Origin: Colimorpha sp045576855
GTDB lineage: Bacteria > Bacteroidota > Bacteroidia > Bacteroidales > P3
Reading direction: 5' to 3'
Assembly (NCBI GenBank): GCA_045576855.1
Contig: JAZNHG010000026.1
Span: forward strand, 1-46,419
Length of the DNA stretch: 46,419 nt
Shown: positions 14,961 through 24,075 of the stretch, one piece after another
How the letters are laid out: every line of letters starts with the position of its first letter
Position numbering within the stretch: position 1 is the first letter of the stretch
Notes under the pieces: model-generated
The model's database searches: none
Told to the model about the DNA's origin: nothing
Seen by the model: only the letters and a program-made list of their open reading frames with translations
Program-made: the position numbers and the translations under genes

Positions 14961-16019
14961 GTGGCAATAATACGTAGACAAAAGACCCCACGTTGGACTA
15001 AAAAAACGGCGTCATTTTTCATGATGATGACGATGTTTTTGTCTTTTGCCGTTGCACAAAACGAGGGTCAATATTCACATTTCATGTTCAACCAGCTAAG
15101 CTACAACCCCGCTTATGCCGGTAGTCAGGGAGCCCTTTCGTTCTCCGTTCTGTACAACAACCAATGGATGGGGTTGAAGCTACAAGCCCCGACCCCCGAA
15201 CTGGAGGCCGGTGTGACTCCGACCAACTATCTGGCCTCGTTTGACATGCCAGTCACTTTCCTGCACGGCGGCATCGGTCTGCTGTTCAACTCCGAAAGCA
15301 TCGGCTACCACAACAACACCACAATCAATATCGACTACGCATTCCGCATCTACTGGGGCCGCGGCAATCTGGCTGCCGGTATCGAGGCTAACCTGTTCAA
15401 CTTCTCATTCAACACCGAAAACCTGCGTGGTATGGACGACCTGACTGGCGACCCTGGCAATCCTGTTGGTTCGTCGGGCGACCCCACCGTCAACGGACAA
15501 GCCAACTCGGAATTCATGCTCGATTTCGCCACCGGTCTCTATTACCAGGTACCTGGCGAATACTACCTCAGCCTCTCGGTGAAGAACCTGCTGGCCTCGC
15601 ACAGCGAAACACTGCAATGGCGCAACGCACGCACCCTCTACCTGATGGGTGGCTACGAATACGCCTTCCCCTACAACCCCTCGTTTAAGCTGAAACCCCA
15701 TGTCATGGCCAAGACGGCAGACTTCTCGGTCTTCCAGGCCGAAGCATCGCTGCTGCTTGATTATGAGAGCCTATTCTGGGGAGGTTTGGGCTATCGTTTG
15801 GGCGATGCCGTCATATTCCTGGCGGGCGTCAACTGGAACTTCTCCAATTTGAACTGGCTACGCGTGGGCGTATCCTATGACTTGACTACCTCGCAACTCG
15901 GTTTCGCCAAGACGGGTCGCAGCTTTGGTTCGCTCGAAGTCTTCCTCAACGGCACCTTCCGCATCATCGTCCCCGACCGACCGCCTACGGTGTCACGCAC
16001 TACCCGATTCCTGTTATAA
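14961..16019 (+). CDS. porP: PorP/SprF-family T9SS outer-membrane protein
   Basis: 352 residues from a GTG start, chosen because it gives a basic N-region followed by a hydrophobic signal core (to about residue 34, ending SFAVAQ); ATG codons around 15021 are alternatives. The mature start NEGQYSHFMFNQLSYNPAYA-G is the hallmark of PorP/SprF proteins. The rest alternates beta strands with aromatic girdles and ends in Leu-Leu, as in an outer-membrane beta-barrel of 14 or so strands. PorP joins PorK/PorN or PorE at the outer membrane and is needed for secretion. It is the first gene of the operon. Confidence 0.88.
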   Translation: MAIIRRQKTPRWTKKTASFFMMMTMFLSFAVAQNEGQYSHFMFNQLSYNPAYAGSQGALSFSVLYNNQWMGLKLQAPTPELEAGVTPTNYLASFDMPVTFLHGGIGLLFNSESIGYHNNTTINIDYAFRIYWGRGNLAAGIEANLFNFSFNTENLRGMDDLTGDPGNPVGSSGDPTVNGQANSEFMLDFATGLYYQVPGEYYLSLSVKNLLASHSETLQWRNARTLYLMGGYEYAFPYNPSFKLKPHVMAKTADFSVFQAEASLLLDYESLFWGGLGYRLGDAVIFLAGVNWNFSNLNWLRVGVSYDLTTSQLGFAKTGRSFGSLEVFLNGTFRIIVPDRPPTVSRTTRFLL

Positions 16020-16096
16020 ATATAAAAGGTAAATATTCATAAAAAAGAAACAAATTTATAATTTTTACGTTTTAGATAATAAAATAAATTGAAGAT

Positions 16097-17458
16097 ATGA
16101 AGAAGCTTGTTTTCATCCTCGCCGCCTCGGCAGCCCTCTTCTACGGCTGCAGCTCCTCCAACCGGGGTGAGCTTGTGGGCGTGAACGACCGCCCTTTCTT
16201 TGAGGATATCGACCTCAAAGGCATGGTCTTCATCAACCAAGGCAACTACACCATGGGGGCCGGTGTGCAAAATGTCACCTACGGTGAAACGTCGCAGCCC
16301 CGCAAGATGCAGATTGGATCGTTCTTCATGGACGAAACGGAAATCACCAACAACGAGTACCGCCAGTTTGTCTTCGCTGTTCGCGACTCCGTGGCACGCC
16401 GCATCCTGGGCGAGGCCGGTATCGACGGCTTCCTCGTGGAGGAGGACCAGTATGGTGAGCCGCTCGACCCGCCCATCCTCAACTACAAGACCAAAATCGA
16501 CTATGCCGATGCCGATGTGCGTCAGGCCCTCATTGACGGTGGTTTCTACCTCATCGACATCAACCATCGCCGTGTCGTCGATGTGTCGAAGATGAATTAT
16601 GAATACTATTATATAGACTACGCCGATGTGTCGAAGAAAGAGAATGGCATCAATACCAAAAACGAACATCGCGGAACTTCCTTCTCCGTGCGTCCTAAAG
16701 GTCTGAACAGCCGTTCCAGCCAGATTCAGCGCGAATATATCAATATCTATCCCGACACTCTGTGCTGGGTGCACGACTACACCTATTCGATGAATGAGGA
16801 CTATACCCGCAGCTATTTCTCCTCGCCCGCTTACGACAACTATCCTGTGGTCGGTGTCAGTTGGCGTCAGGCTAAAGCATTCTGCGTCTGGCGTAGCAAC
16901 ATGCTCAACCAGTATCTGGAAGGCATTGGATATTCCACACTCAACGACTTCCGTCTGCCCACCGAGAGTGAATGGGAGTTCGCTGCCCGTGGTGGTATCG
17001 CCGCACAGAGCTATCCTTGGGGTGGTCCCTATGTGCGCAACCCGAACGGTTGCTTCTTGGCCAACTATGAGCCCCTGCGTGGTGCCTATGACGACGATGG
17101 CGGCGTAAAGACGCTTATGGTTGGTCACTACGCACCCAACGATTACGGTCTCTACGACATGGCCGGCAACGTCAGCGAATGGTGCCTTGATGCTTACAAC
17201 GAATCGACCTATATCGTTGCCAATGCCCAAACCCCCTACTACAACTATGACGCCAAGGACGACGATCCTCTGGCCATGAAACGTAAAGTCATCCGTGGCG
17301 GCAGCTGGAAAGACCAGAAATACTTCATCCAGGTACAGACCCGCAGCTACGAATTCATGGACACCGCCAAATGCTATATCGGCTTCCGTTGCGTGCAGTC
17401 CTACTTGGGTCGTGTGAAAGGTGACAACCTCCGCACCGCTAGCAATGTGGCCAACTAA
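16097..17458 (+). CDS. porK: PorK/GldK T9SS lipoprotein
   Basis: 453 residues. Lipobox LFYGC places the lipidated Cys at 18. From about residue 38 (DLKGMVFINQGNYTMG) to the end it is a formylglycine-generating-enzyme-type domain, with VSWRQAKAFCVW, RLPTESEWEFAARGG, YDMAGNVSEWCLDAYN and VIRGGSWKD. PorK/GldK keeps this fold without known enzyme activity and forms, with PorN, the large periplasmic ring attached to the outer membrane. The closely related GldJ has the same fold; the order P-K-L-M-N favours PorK. The 77-bp gap to porP is AT-rich. Confidence 0.9.
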   Translation: MKKLVFILAASAALFYGCSSSNRGELVGVNDRPFFEDIDLKGMVFINQGNYTMGAGVQNVTYGETSQPRKMQIGSFFMDETEITNNEYRQFVFAVRDSVARRILGEAGIDGFLVEEDQYGEPLDPPILNYKTKIDYADADVRQALIDGGFYLIDINHRRVVDVSKMNYEYYYIDYADVSKKENGINTKNEHRGTSFSVRPKGLNSRSSQIQREYINIYPDTLCWVHDYTYSMNEDYTRSYFSSPAYDNYPVVGVSWRQAKAFCVWRSNMLNQYLEGIGYSTLNDFRLPTESEWEFAARGGIAAQSYPWGGPYVRNPNGCFLANYEPLRGAYDDDGGVKTLMVGHYAPNDYGLYDMAGNVSEWCLDAYNESTYIVANAQTPYYNYDAKDDDPLAMKRKVIRGGSWKDQKYFIQVQTRSYEFMDTAKCYIGFRCVQSYLGRVKGDNLRTASNVAN

Positions 17459-17516
17459 ACAGCGAAAACAACACAGAAAAACACATTATTAAGCAAACAC
17501 ACAAAATAACAAGATT

Positions 17517-18362
17517 ATGAGCTTCATAGACAATCTCGTACGCAGCAAAGTCTACAAAACCTTCATGGGCTACCTCTATGGTTGGGGTGCCGCCGTCGTT
17601 ATCATCGGAGCCTTGTTCAAAATCATGCACTGGCCGGGAGCAAACGCAATGCTGATCGCCGGTATGGGAACCGAGACCGTCATCTTCTTCCTGTCGGCTT
17701 TCGAACCCCCTCACAAGGAGTGGGATTGGAGTTTGGTCTACCCCGAATTGGCTGGTATCCCCCTCAATGTTGATGAGAATGGCGAAGTCGTTGAGACTCT
17801 TCCTGCCACCAGCAAAGACCCCCTCTCTGCCAAACTGGACAAAATGCTCGAGGATGCCAATATCAGCCCCGAACTCATTGACCGATTGGGACAAGGCATG
17901 CAGAACCTTGCCGATAGCGCTAACTCCATGAACAACATGGCTAACGTCACCGCCGCTACAGATAAATTCGTCAGCAATATGGACGGTGTGGCCGGCCAGG
18001 CAGGTAAACTGCTGGAGAGCATGCAGGGTGCCCCCGAAGCCATCTCCACCCTTTCCACCATCTACCGCGAGACCGCCGAATCGCTCGGTGGCGAGGTGAG
18101 CTATGTGGAAGAGATGAAGAAGATGTCGGCCAGCCTGAGCAGTATCAACGCCATGTATGAGATGCAGATTAACAACGCCTCCACACAGATGAACCTGAAC
18201 AAGGAGTTCGAGGAAAAGATGTCCACCATGCTGTCCAACTTCACCGACTCCGCCGACGGTATCATGAAGTACAAAGAGCAAGTCGACGCCCTCACCCGCA
18301 AGGTGGCCGAACTCAACAACGTCTACGGCAACATGCTGGCAGCCATGCAAACCCGCCTCTAA
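17517..18362 (+). CDS. porL: PorL/GldL T9SS motor inner-membrane protein
   Basis: 281 residues. Two transmembrane helices (about 15-35 and 40-61) are joined by the conserved KIMHWPGAN turn; the second is followed by EPPHKEWDW. The N-terminal helix pair with a Glu in the second (GTETVIFFLSAFEPP) carries the proton path in the family. The remaining 200 residues are cytoplasmic and largely helical or coiled coil. Five GldL helix pairs surround two GldM chains to form the proton-powered T9SS motor. Confidence 0.92.
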   Translation: MSFIDNLVRSKVYKTFMGYLYGWGAAVVIIGALFKIMHWPGANAMLIAGMGTETVIFFLSAFEPPHKEWDWSLVYPELAGIPLNVDENGEVVETLPATSKDPLSAKLDKMLEDANISPELIDRLGQGMQNLADSANSMNNMANVTAATDKFVSNMDGVAGQAGKLLESMQGAPEAISTLSTIYRETAESLGGEVSYVEEMKKMSASLSSINAMYEMQINNASTQMNLNKEFEEKMSTMLSNFTDSADGIMKYKEQVDALTRKVAELNNVYGNMLAAMQTRL

Positions 18363-18417
18363 TCCAAACGCACGTCTAACCAAAATCTAACGTGTAACTA
18401 AAAGAAAGGAATAGACA

Positions 18418-20067
18418 ATGGGTGCAACAAACTGTCCGGAAACCCCGAGACAAAGAATGATTACAATGATGTACCTTGTGTACACCGCCATGCTTGCTCT
18501 GAACGTGTCGGCACAGGTCGTTGACGGTTTTAAGACCGTCGGCTCCGCCATGACCAAGAGCAACGAGAATCTGCAAGTAAAACTCGACGATACCTATGCC
18601 AATTTCGAGAGCGCTTTGGCCAATAGTAAGGACAAGGTGCAGGAAGACTACGACAAAGCACAAGAAGTACGTCGTCTCTCTGCCGAAATGGGCAACTATA
18701 TCGACAGTCTGGAATATGTATTGATGGCGAAAGTCAGCTCCACGGCCGAAATACATCCCGACTTGGAGAACCCCAAAAACAGCTACAAGATGAGTGTTGT
18801 CAACGCAGACGGCACTCCAAACTTTGATAGTATCAAAAAGGCTATTGATTTGGCAGGCTTCCGCTGGCTGAAAATGGACGAACTTCACGAAAGTACAAAT
18901 CTCTTTGCAGCTGAGAAAGCAGGCAAGGGTCCTGAACTGAAGGCCAAAATCATAGAATACAAGCGCAAGATTAAAGAGATACTCGGCGAAGACTCCACCA
19001 GCGTCAATATCGCACTGAATGTGGAGAACAAGGTACTTGACCCCGACAACAATCCCCAGGAATGGGAAGTCGTCAACTTCAACGAAGTCGTATCTGGTTC
19101 TGCGCTCGTGACTCTTACCCGACTGAAAGCAGAGACGATGAATGCTGAATTTGACGCCGTGAATACACTTTATAAGCACGTCAGCAAGGGTGACTTCTCG
19201 TTCGATCAGATTGCCATGATTTCGCGTCCCAAATCAACCTACATTATCCAAGGTGGTACCTACGAGACCGATATCAACGTGGCAGCCTACGACTCAAAGC
19301 AGCACTTTACCGCTACCGTCAACGGCCAGCAACTGAACTCTACCGACAGCGGCTCGGTCCACTATCGCACCGTATGTAACACCCTTGGTGTACAACGTGT
19401 TATTGGTACAGCATATGTCACAAATCCCGACGGCGGTATAAAAGAGTACCCCATCAGCGACAACTATTTTGTGGCAAAGCCTGTGGCAGTAGTGTCCCTT
19501 GACAACATGCAGGTAATGTATGCTGGTATTGAGAACCCCTTCACGGCCTCGGTTCCCGGTGTCGATGGACGCAATGTCAAAGTCTCTATCATTGAGGGCA
19601 ACGGCAAGTTGTCACCCGGCGAAGGCGAGGGCAAATACAACATCACCCCCGCTACCGGATGCAAAAAGATTGTCCTTGGCATTGACGCTGTAGTGGACAA
19701 GAAAACCACCCGTATGGGCGCTCCTGTCTACAAGGTGAAACCCATTCCCAACCCCAGCATCACTGTGGGTGGCTTCACCAACGGTGCCAAAGTGTCGCGC
19801 GCCAACCTGGCCTCCGGTGCTACCGTGGTGGCTCGTCCCCAGGAAGGATTCGAATTCAAAATACCGAAAGGGAGCATCCGTGTGATGAGTCTGGAAGTAT
19901 TCGTTGGCAACAAGCCCTTCACCATGAATGGCAACACCTTCGACCCCGACCTGCTCAGTGCTATCAAGAAGGCCAATCGTGGCGACAAAGTGTATGTCGA
20001 TGCCAAAGTCATGATGCCCGACGGAGTACCTCGGACGAGCAGCTGCATCCTGACCATCAACAAGTAA
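18418..20067 (+). CDS. porM: PorM/GldM T9SS motor shaft protein
   Basis: 549 residues, the usual family length. It starts GATNCPETPRQRMITMMYLV, then one transmembrane helix (about 14-34), a helical D1 region (about 40-220) and three beta-rich domains to the C terminus, as in the GldM crystal structures. It is the periplasm-spanning rotor that contacts the PorK/PorN ring. The gap to porL is 55 bp. Confidence 0.92.
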   Translation: MGATNCPETPRQRMITMMYLVYTAMLALNVSAQVVDGFKTVGSAMTKSNENLQVKLDDTYANFESALANSKDKVQEDYDKAQEVRRLSAEMGNYIDSLEYVLMAKVSSTAEIHPDLENPKNSYKMSVVNADGTPNFDSIKKAIDLAGFRWLKMDELHESTNLFAAEKAGKGPELKAKIIEYKRKIKEILGEDSTSVNIALNVENKVLDPDNNPQEWEVVNFNEVVSGSALVTLTRLKAETMNAEFDAVNTLYKHVSKGDFSFDQIAMISRPKSTYIIQGGTYETDINVAAYDSKQHFTATVNGQQLNSTDSGSVHYRTVCNTLGVQRVIGTAYVTNPDGGIKEYPISDNYFVAKPVAVVSLDNMQVMYAGIENPFTASVPGVDGRNVKVSIIEGNGKLSPGEGEGKYNITPATGCKKIVLGIDAVVDKKTTRMGAPVYKVKPIPNPSITVGGFTNGAKVSRANLASGATVVARPQEGFEFKIPKGSIRVMSLEVFVGNKPFTMNGNTFDPDLLSAIKKANRGDKVYVDAKVMMPDGVPRTSSCILTINK

Positions 20068-20097
20068 ACAACTACTGACAACAAAAAACATGACAAT

Positions 20098-20976
20098 ATG
20101 AAAAAGGTTTTGTTAAGCATCTTCGCAGTGGCAGCCTTGGCCATGACAGTCAACGCACAAAGCATCATTGATGCCGAAGACGGGAGCAATCCCAACGACT
20201 TCTACCAGCAGGGTATAGTCGTGGGTAAACGGGCAATGCCCTATCCCAACCTCCGCGAAAGCGACGTAGTATGGAAAATGCTCGTCTATCGTCAAATAGA
20301 CCTCAACGAGAACTTTAACCAGTTCTTCTACTATCCCATTGAGCAGGGCAAAAATGAGCAGGGCCGTATCAATCTGGTCAACCTCATCATGAATGCCGCC
20401 GCCAATGGCGAGTTCGATGTCTACGAAGACGACGATATGAAAGTGCCGCAGGAATGGAGCAAAGCACTAGCCAACCTGCAAGGCCGCCAGCTCAAAGTGA
20501 GCTACGGCGAGGAGGACGAGTTCGGCGATCAAGAGGTCTTCAATGATACTATTCCCGAAGACTTCGATCCCGCCACGGCCCGCTTGATAAAACTCAAGGA
20601 ATACTGGTATATCGACAAGCAGGACAGCCGCCAGAAAGTACGCATCACGGGCTTGGCCTTCCGCTTCACCAAGAACATTCTTCGTTCCGGCGAGAGCGAG
20701 GAGGTGAGCGAGTGGAGCTTCTGGGTGCCCATGAATGACATGCGTGTCCGTCAAGTACTGGTCAATGCCAATGCCTACGACGAGCACAACGACGTGGGAG
20801 AGCGCTCCTATGACGACATCTTCATCCAGCGCTATTTCGACAGCTATATCACCCGCGAGAGCAACAAGTACAACCGCGAAATCACCGAATACCTCACTGG
20901 CGAGGACGCAATCCTCGAGTCCCAGAACATCGAAGACAAAATCTTCGACATTGAGAATGATATGTGGGAGTACTAA
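20098..20976 (+). CDS. porN: PorN/GldN T9SS ring protein, first copy
   Basis: 292 residues. Signal peptide 1-20 (cleavage after VNAQ). Conserved PYPNLRESDVVWKMLVYRQI (about residues 46-65), then DLNENFNQFFYYPIE, FWVPMNDMRVRQVL and the C-terminal ITRESNKYNREITEYLTGED. PorN binds PorK and PorM in the periplasm. A strong hairpin with a T tract follows 26 bp after the stop, then a second porN homologue of the same length. Confidence 0.92.
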   Translation: MKKVLLSIFAVAALAMTVNAQSIIDAEDGSNPNDFYQQGIVVGKRAMPYPNLRESDVVWKMLVYRQIDLNENFNQFFYYPIEQGKNEQGRINLVNLIMNAAANGEFDVYEDDDMKVPQEWSKALANLQGRQLKVSYGEEDEFGDQEVFNDTIPEDFDPATARLIKLKEYWYIDKQDSRQKVRITGLAFRFTKNILRSGESEEVSEWSFWVPMNDMRVRQVLVNANAYDEHNDVGERSYDDIFIQRYFDSYITRESNKYNREITEYLTGEDAILESQNIEDKIFDIENDMWEY

Positions 20977-21002
20977 ACAATAGACATTCCAGCCTAAAGA
21001 TA

Positions 21003-21053
21003 GGAGTTAGACGACAGGAGACTGCTCCTGACATCTAACTCCTTTTCTTTTCC
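21003..21053 (+). terminator. Terminator or attenuator between the two porN genes
   Basis: GGAGTTAGA (21003-21011) pairs with TCTAACTCC (21034-21042); an inner CAGGAG/CTCCTG stem with loop ACTG stacks inside. TTTTCTTTTC follows. This is a good intrinsic terminator in mid-operon. Genes downstream would depend on read-through or an unseen promoter. Confidence 0.75.
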
Positions 21054-21060
21054 CAGCATA

Positions 21061-21939
21061 ATGAAAAGGTTCTTTGGCATAGTCACAATACTGCTTTTCA
21101 CCTCGTCCATGTGCCCTGCACAGAACGAGGTGGCACCTGTGTCTGCCAGCGAGCTGCACACCAGCGTGCTCGACAGCCAACAGAAACCACTCCCCTACCC
21201 CTTTCTGCGTGAAAGTGACGTAGTCTGGAGCACTATGATTTGGAAGACCATTGACCTTAACGAACTATACAACCAGTACATCTACTACCCCATTGACAAC
21301 CCCGATCCATCGGGCAAGAAAAGTCTGGCCTATATCCTGTGGGATGCTGTCGCCGCTGGCGAAATACCCATATATGAAGACGACGAACTGAAGATACCCA
21401 TCGACAACGAAACCTTCGTCAAGAGATATACAAAACCCGACACCATAGAGTTGGAGATAGGCTATGACGACGATGACAACGAACAATACCAAACCATCAT
21501 ACGTCCACGGGAATTTGACGGCGCCGAGGTCTACCAGTACTCTCTGCGTGAAGCATGGTTTGTCGGTCGGCAGGACACCCGTCAGGACTCGCGCAGACTG
21601 GCACTGGCACCGTTGAAGCAATCCTACCACAAGTTTGCCAACACCGAAGAGGAAATCTATCTAGGCAATCTACCCATATTCTGGGTGCCGATGCAGAATC
21701 CACACGTCCGCAATCTGTTGGCGCGCCACACTGCCTATATCAGCGATAACAACCTCGTCGGCCAACCCTCATGGGACTGGATATTTGTCTACCAACGATA
21801 CACAGCATACATCACCCGCGAGAGCAACATCTATTCGCGGTCTATCAGCCACTACCTGACTGGCGAAGATGCCCTCGACGAGGCCGACCTCATCGAGGAG
21901 AAACTATTTGACATTGAAAATGACCTCTGGGACTACTGA
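21061..21939 (+). CDS. Second PorN/GldN paralogue
   Basis: 292 residues, signal peptide 1-20 (cleavage after CPAQ). It keeps the family frame of the upstream copy: PYPFLRESDVVWSTMIWKTI, DLNELYNQYIYYPID, FWVPMQNPHVRNLL, YITRESNIYSRSISHYLTGE and an ending of FDIENDLWDY. The middle (about 95-170) has diverged. Flavobacterium johnsoniae has the comparable GldN/GldO pair. The copy may build an alternative ring or adapt it to other cargo. It starts 8 nt after the T-rich tail of the terminator and ends 3 bp before wbpI, so it is tied to the sugar genes as much as to porN. Confidence 0.88.
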   Translation: MKRFFGIVTILLFTSSMCPAQNEVAPVSASELHTSVLDSQQKPLPYPFLRESDVVWSTMIWKTIDLNELYNQYIYYPIDNPDPSGKKSLAYILWDAVAAGEIPIYEDDELKIPIDNETFVKRYTKPDTIELEIGYDDDDNEQYQTIIRPREFDGAEVYQYSLREAWFVGRQDTRQDSRRLALAPLKQSYHKFANTEEEIYLGNLPIFWVPMQNPHVRNLLARHTAYISDNNLVGQPSWDWIFVYQRYTAYITRESNIYSRSISHYLTGEDALDEADLIEEKLFDIENDLWDY

Positions 21940-21942
21940 CAC

Positions 21943-23076
21943 ATGATAAAGATACTCACCATCATTGGAGCCCGACCGCAAATCATCAAGGCGGCGGCAT
22001 TGTCGAGAGCCATACGCACCCATTTCCCCGACCAAATAGAGGAATGCCTGGTGCACACCGGGCAGCACTACGACACCCTTATGAGCGACGTCTTCTTCCA
22101 CGAGATGGACATACCCTGCCCAGCCTACAATCTAGGTATCGGCTCCGGGGCCCACGCCTGGCAGACAGCACTGATGATGGAGGGCATAGCCGGAGTGCTG
22201 GAGACAGAGCGGCCCGACGGCCTGGTCATCTATGGCGACACCAACTCCACCCTGGCAGGTGCGTTGGCTGCCAGCAAGATGCAGGTTCCCATATTCCATA
22301 TTGAAGCCGGATTGCGCTCTTTCTACATGCCCATGCCCGAGGAGCAGAACCGCGTAGTGGCCGACCATCTGGCCAGCATCTGCTTTGCGCCCACACAGAC
22401 TGCCATGCAGAACCTGGAACGCGAGGGACTGACCGACTCGCCGGCCCTCTTCACCACCCAACGCAAACACCGGCTGTCCATACTCACCGGCGATGTGATG
22501 CTCGACAATGCACTGCACTTCGCCCCGCTAGCACGCCAAAGCGACACGCTAAAACACCTCAATCTGGAAGCCAATCACTATCTCCTGGCCACCGTACACC
22601 GCGATTTCAACGCCGACTCCACCGACCGTATGGACCTGCTGCTGACCACCCTGACCGAACTGGCAGCGGAGACCCACCTGCCAGTCGTCATCCCAGCCCA
22701 TCCACGCGTGAGCGGATATCTGAGTGCCTGGACAGAGAGCCACCGCGGAGCCAGCCATCACCTGCATATCATCCCCCCTGCCAGCTACCTGCAGATGCTG
22801 GCCCTCGAGCAGGGTGCCGCCATGATACTCACCGACAGCGGCGGCGTGCAGAAAGAAGCCTACTTCTGCCAGCGCCCCTGCATCATCCTGCGCCACGAAA
22901 CCGAATGGAAAGAAATAGTAGACCAAGGGGCAGCCATCCTGACCGACATCATGCCCACAGCAATCCATGCGGCCTATCACCAATTCCGCACCCAGCCACC
23001 TGTCTACCCACCACTATTCGGCGATGGACACGCGGCCGAACAAATTGCACAAGAAATCATAAAATATCTATCCTGA
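21943..23076 (+). CDS. wbpI: UDP-N-acetylglucosamine 2-epimerase family (WbpI-like)
   Basis: 377 residues, the size of non-hydrolysing epimerases (WecB/WbpI). Signatures: IIGARPQIIKAAAL at the start, TGQHYDTLMSDVFF, GDTNSTLAGALAA, HIEAGLRSFYMPMPEEQNR, and TDSGGVQKEAYFCQRPC near residue 300. WecB acts on UDP-GlcNAc, WbpI on UDP-GlcNAc3NAcA to give UDP-ManNAc3NAcA. The three following genes make WbpI the better call. Start is 3 bp after the porN2 stop and the gap to wbpB is 7 bp. Confidence 0.85.
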   Translation: MIKILTIIGARPQIIKAAALSRAIRTHFPDQIEECLVHTGQHYDTLMSDVFFHEMDIPCPAYNLGIGSGAHAWQTALMMEGIAGVLETERPDGLVIYGDTNSTLAGALAASKMQVPIFHIEAGLRSFYMPMPEEQNRVVADHLASICFAPTQTAMQNLEREGLTDSPALFTTQRKHRLSILTGDVMLDNALHFAPLARQSDTLKHLNLEANHYLLATVHRDFNADSTDRMDLLLTTLTELAAETHLPVVIPAHPRVSGYLSAWTESHRGASHHLHIIPPASYLQMLALEQGAAMILTDSGGVQKEAYFCQRPCIILRHETEWKEIVDQGAAILTDIMPTAIHAAYHQFRTQPPVYPPLFGDGHAAEQIAQEIIKYLS

Positions 23077-23083
23077 ACAAACT

Positions 23084-24064
23084 ATGGCAAATTTCGCACT
23101 CGTAGGTGCCGCCGGTTATATAGCCCCACGCCACCTGAAAGCCATTGCCGACACTGGCAACAATCTCGTAGCTGCTTTCGACCACTTCGATTCGGTGGGC
23201 AGGCTTGACTCATCGTTCCCCGACGCCTTCTTCTTCACCGAACATGAGCTCTTCGACCGCTTCTGCACCAAACGGCAACAGGGTAACGACCCGCTACAAT
23301 GGTTCACCATCTGCACGCCCAACTACACCCACGACGCATTCATCCGCTACGGCCTGCGCCTGGGATGCAACGTCATCTGCGAGAAACCGCTGGTCCTCAA
23401 CCCCCACAATATAGACAATCTGCTCAAGATAGAGCACCAGACGGGCCACGAAGCCTACACCATACTCCAGCTTCGCCTGCACGACCGAATCCGCGCACTC
23501 AAGGAGAAAGTCGACAATGGCCCGCGCGACAAAGTCTACGATGTAGACCTTACCTACATCACCTCGCGCGGCAAATGGTACTACGCCTCGTGGAAGGGCG
23601 ACATACACAAAAGCGGCGGAGTGGCCACCAATATCGGCGTACACTTCTACGACATGCTGCAATGGATATTCGGTCCGGTACAGAAGAACGTGGTGCACGT
23701 CATGAGCCACGACCGCGTGGCCGGCTATCTCGAGCTGCGACAGGCCTGCGTGCGCTATTTTCTCAGCATCAATGCCCTATGCCTGCCCCCCAATGCTGTG
23801 GAGGGCGAAAAGAAGACCTACCGCACGCTGAACATCGACGGCGACGAATTCGAGTTCAGCCAAGGCTTCACCGAACTGCACACGCGCAGCTACGAGGAGA
23901 TACTCGCCGGCCGTGGCTTCCGCATTGCCGAAGCGCGCCCCTGCATCCAAATCGTGAGCGACATACGCCATTCCACACCCATCGGGCTGAAGGGCGACTA
24001 CCACCCGCTGGCCCGACTGCCGCTGACCCGCCACCCCTTCGGATGGGACGACATGCGCTATTAA
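23084..24064 (+). CDS. wbpB: Gfo/Idh/MocA oxidoreductase, WbpB-like
   Basis: 326 residues. The N-terminal Rossmann segment reads FALVGAAGYIAPRHLKAI; TICTPNYTHDAF and CEKPLVLNPHNI (Glu-Lys-Pro at about 103-105) are the nucleotide-sugar dehydrogenase signatures of the family. The C-terminal domain with GGVATNIGVHFYDMLQWIFG is typical of WbpB/WlbA. WbpB oxidises C3 of UDP-GlcNAcA, giving the 3-keto sugar used by WbpE. No signal peptide. Confidence 0.88.
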   Translation: MANFALVGAAGYIAPRHLKAIADTGNNLVAAFDHFDSVGRLDSSFPDAFFFTEHELFDRFCTKRQQGNDPLQWFTICTPNYTHDAFIRYGLRLGCNVICEKPLVLNPHNIDNLLKIEHQTGHEAYTILQLRLHDRIRALKEKVDNGPRDKVYDVDLTYITSRGKWYYASWKGDIHKSGGVATNIGVHFYDMLQWIFGPVQKNVVHVMSHDRVAGYLELRQACVRYFLSINALCLPPNAVEGEKKTYRTLNIDGDEFEFSQGFTELHTRSYEEILAGRGFRIAEARPCIQIVSDIRHSTPIGLKGDYHPLARLPLTRHPFGWDDMRY

Positions 24065-24075
24065 AACACGCCCCT

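Noticed and set aside
23299..24075. N-terminal extension of wbpE
   Set aside because: It overlaps wbpB in another frame and has no family similarity.
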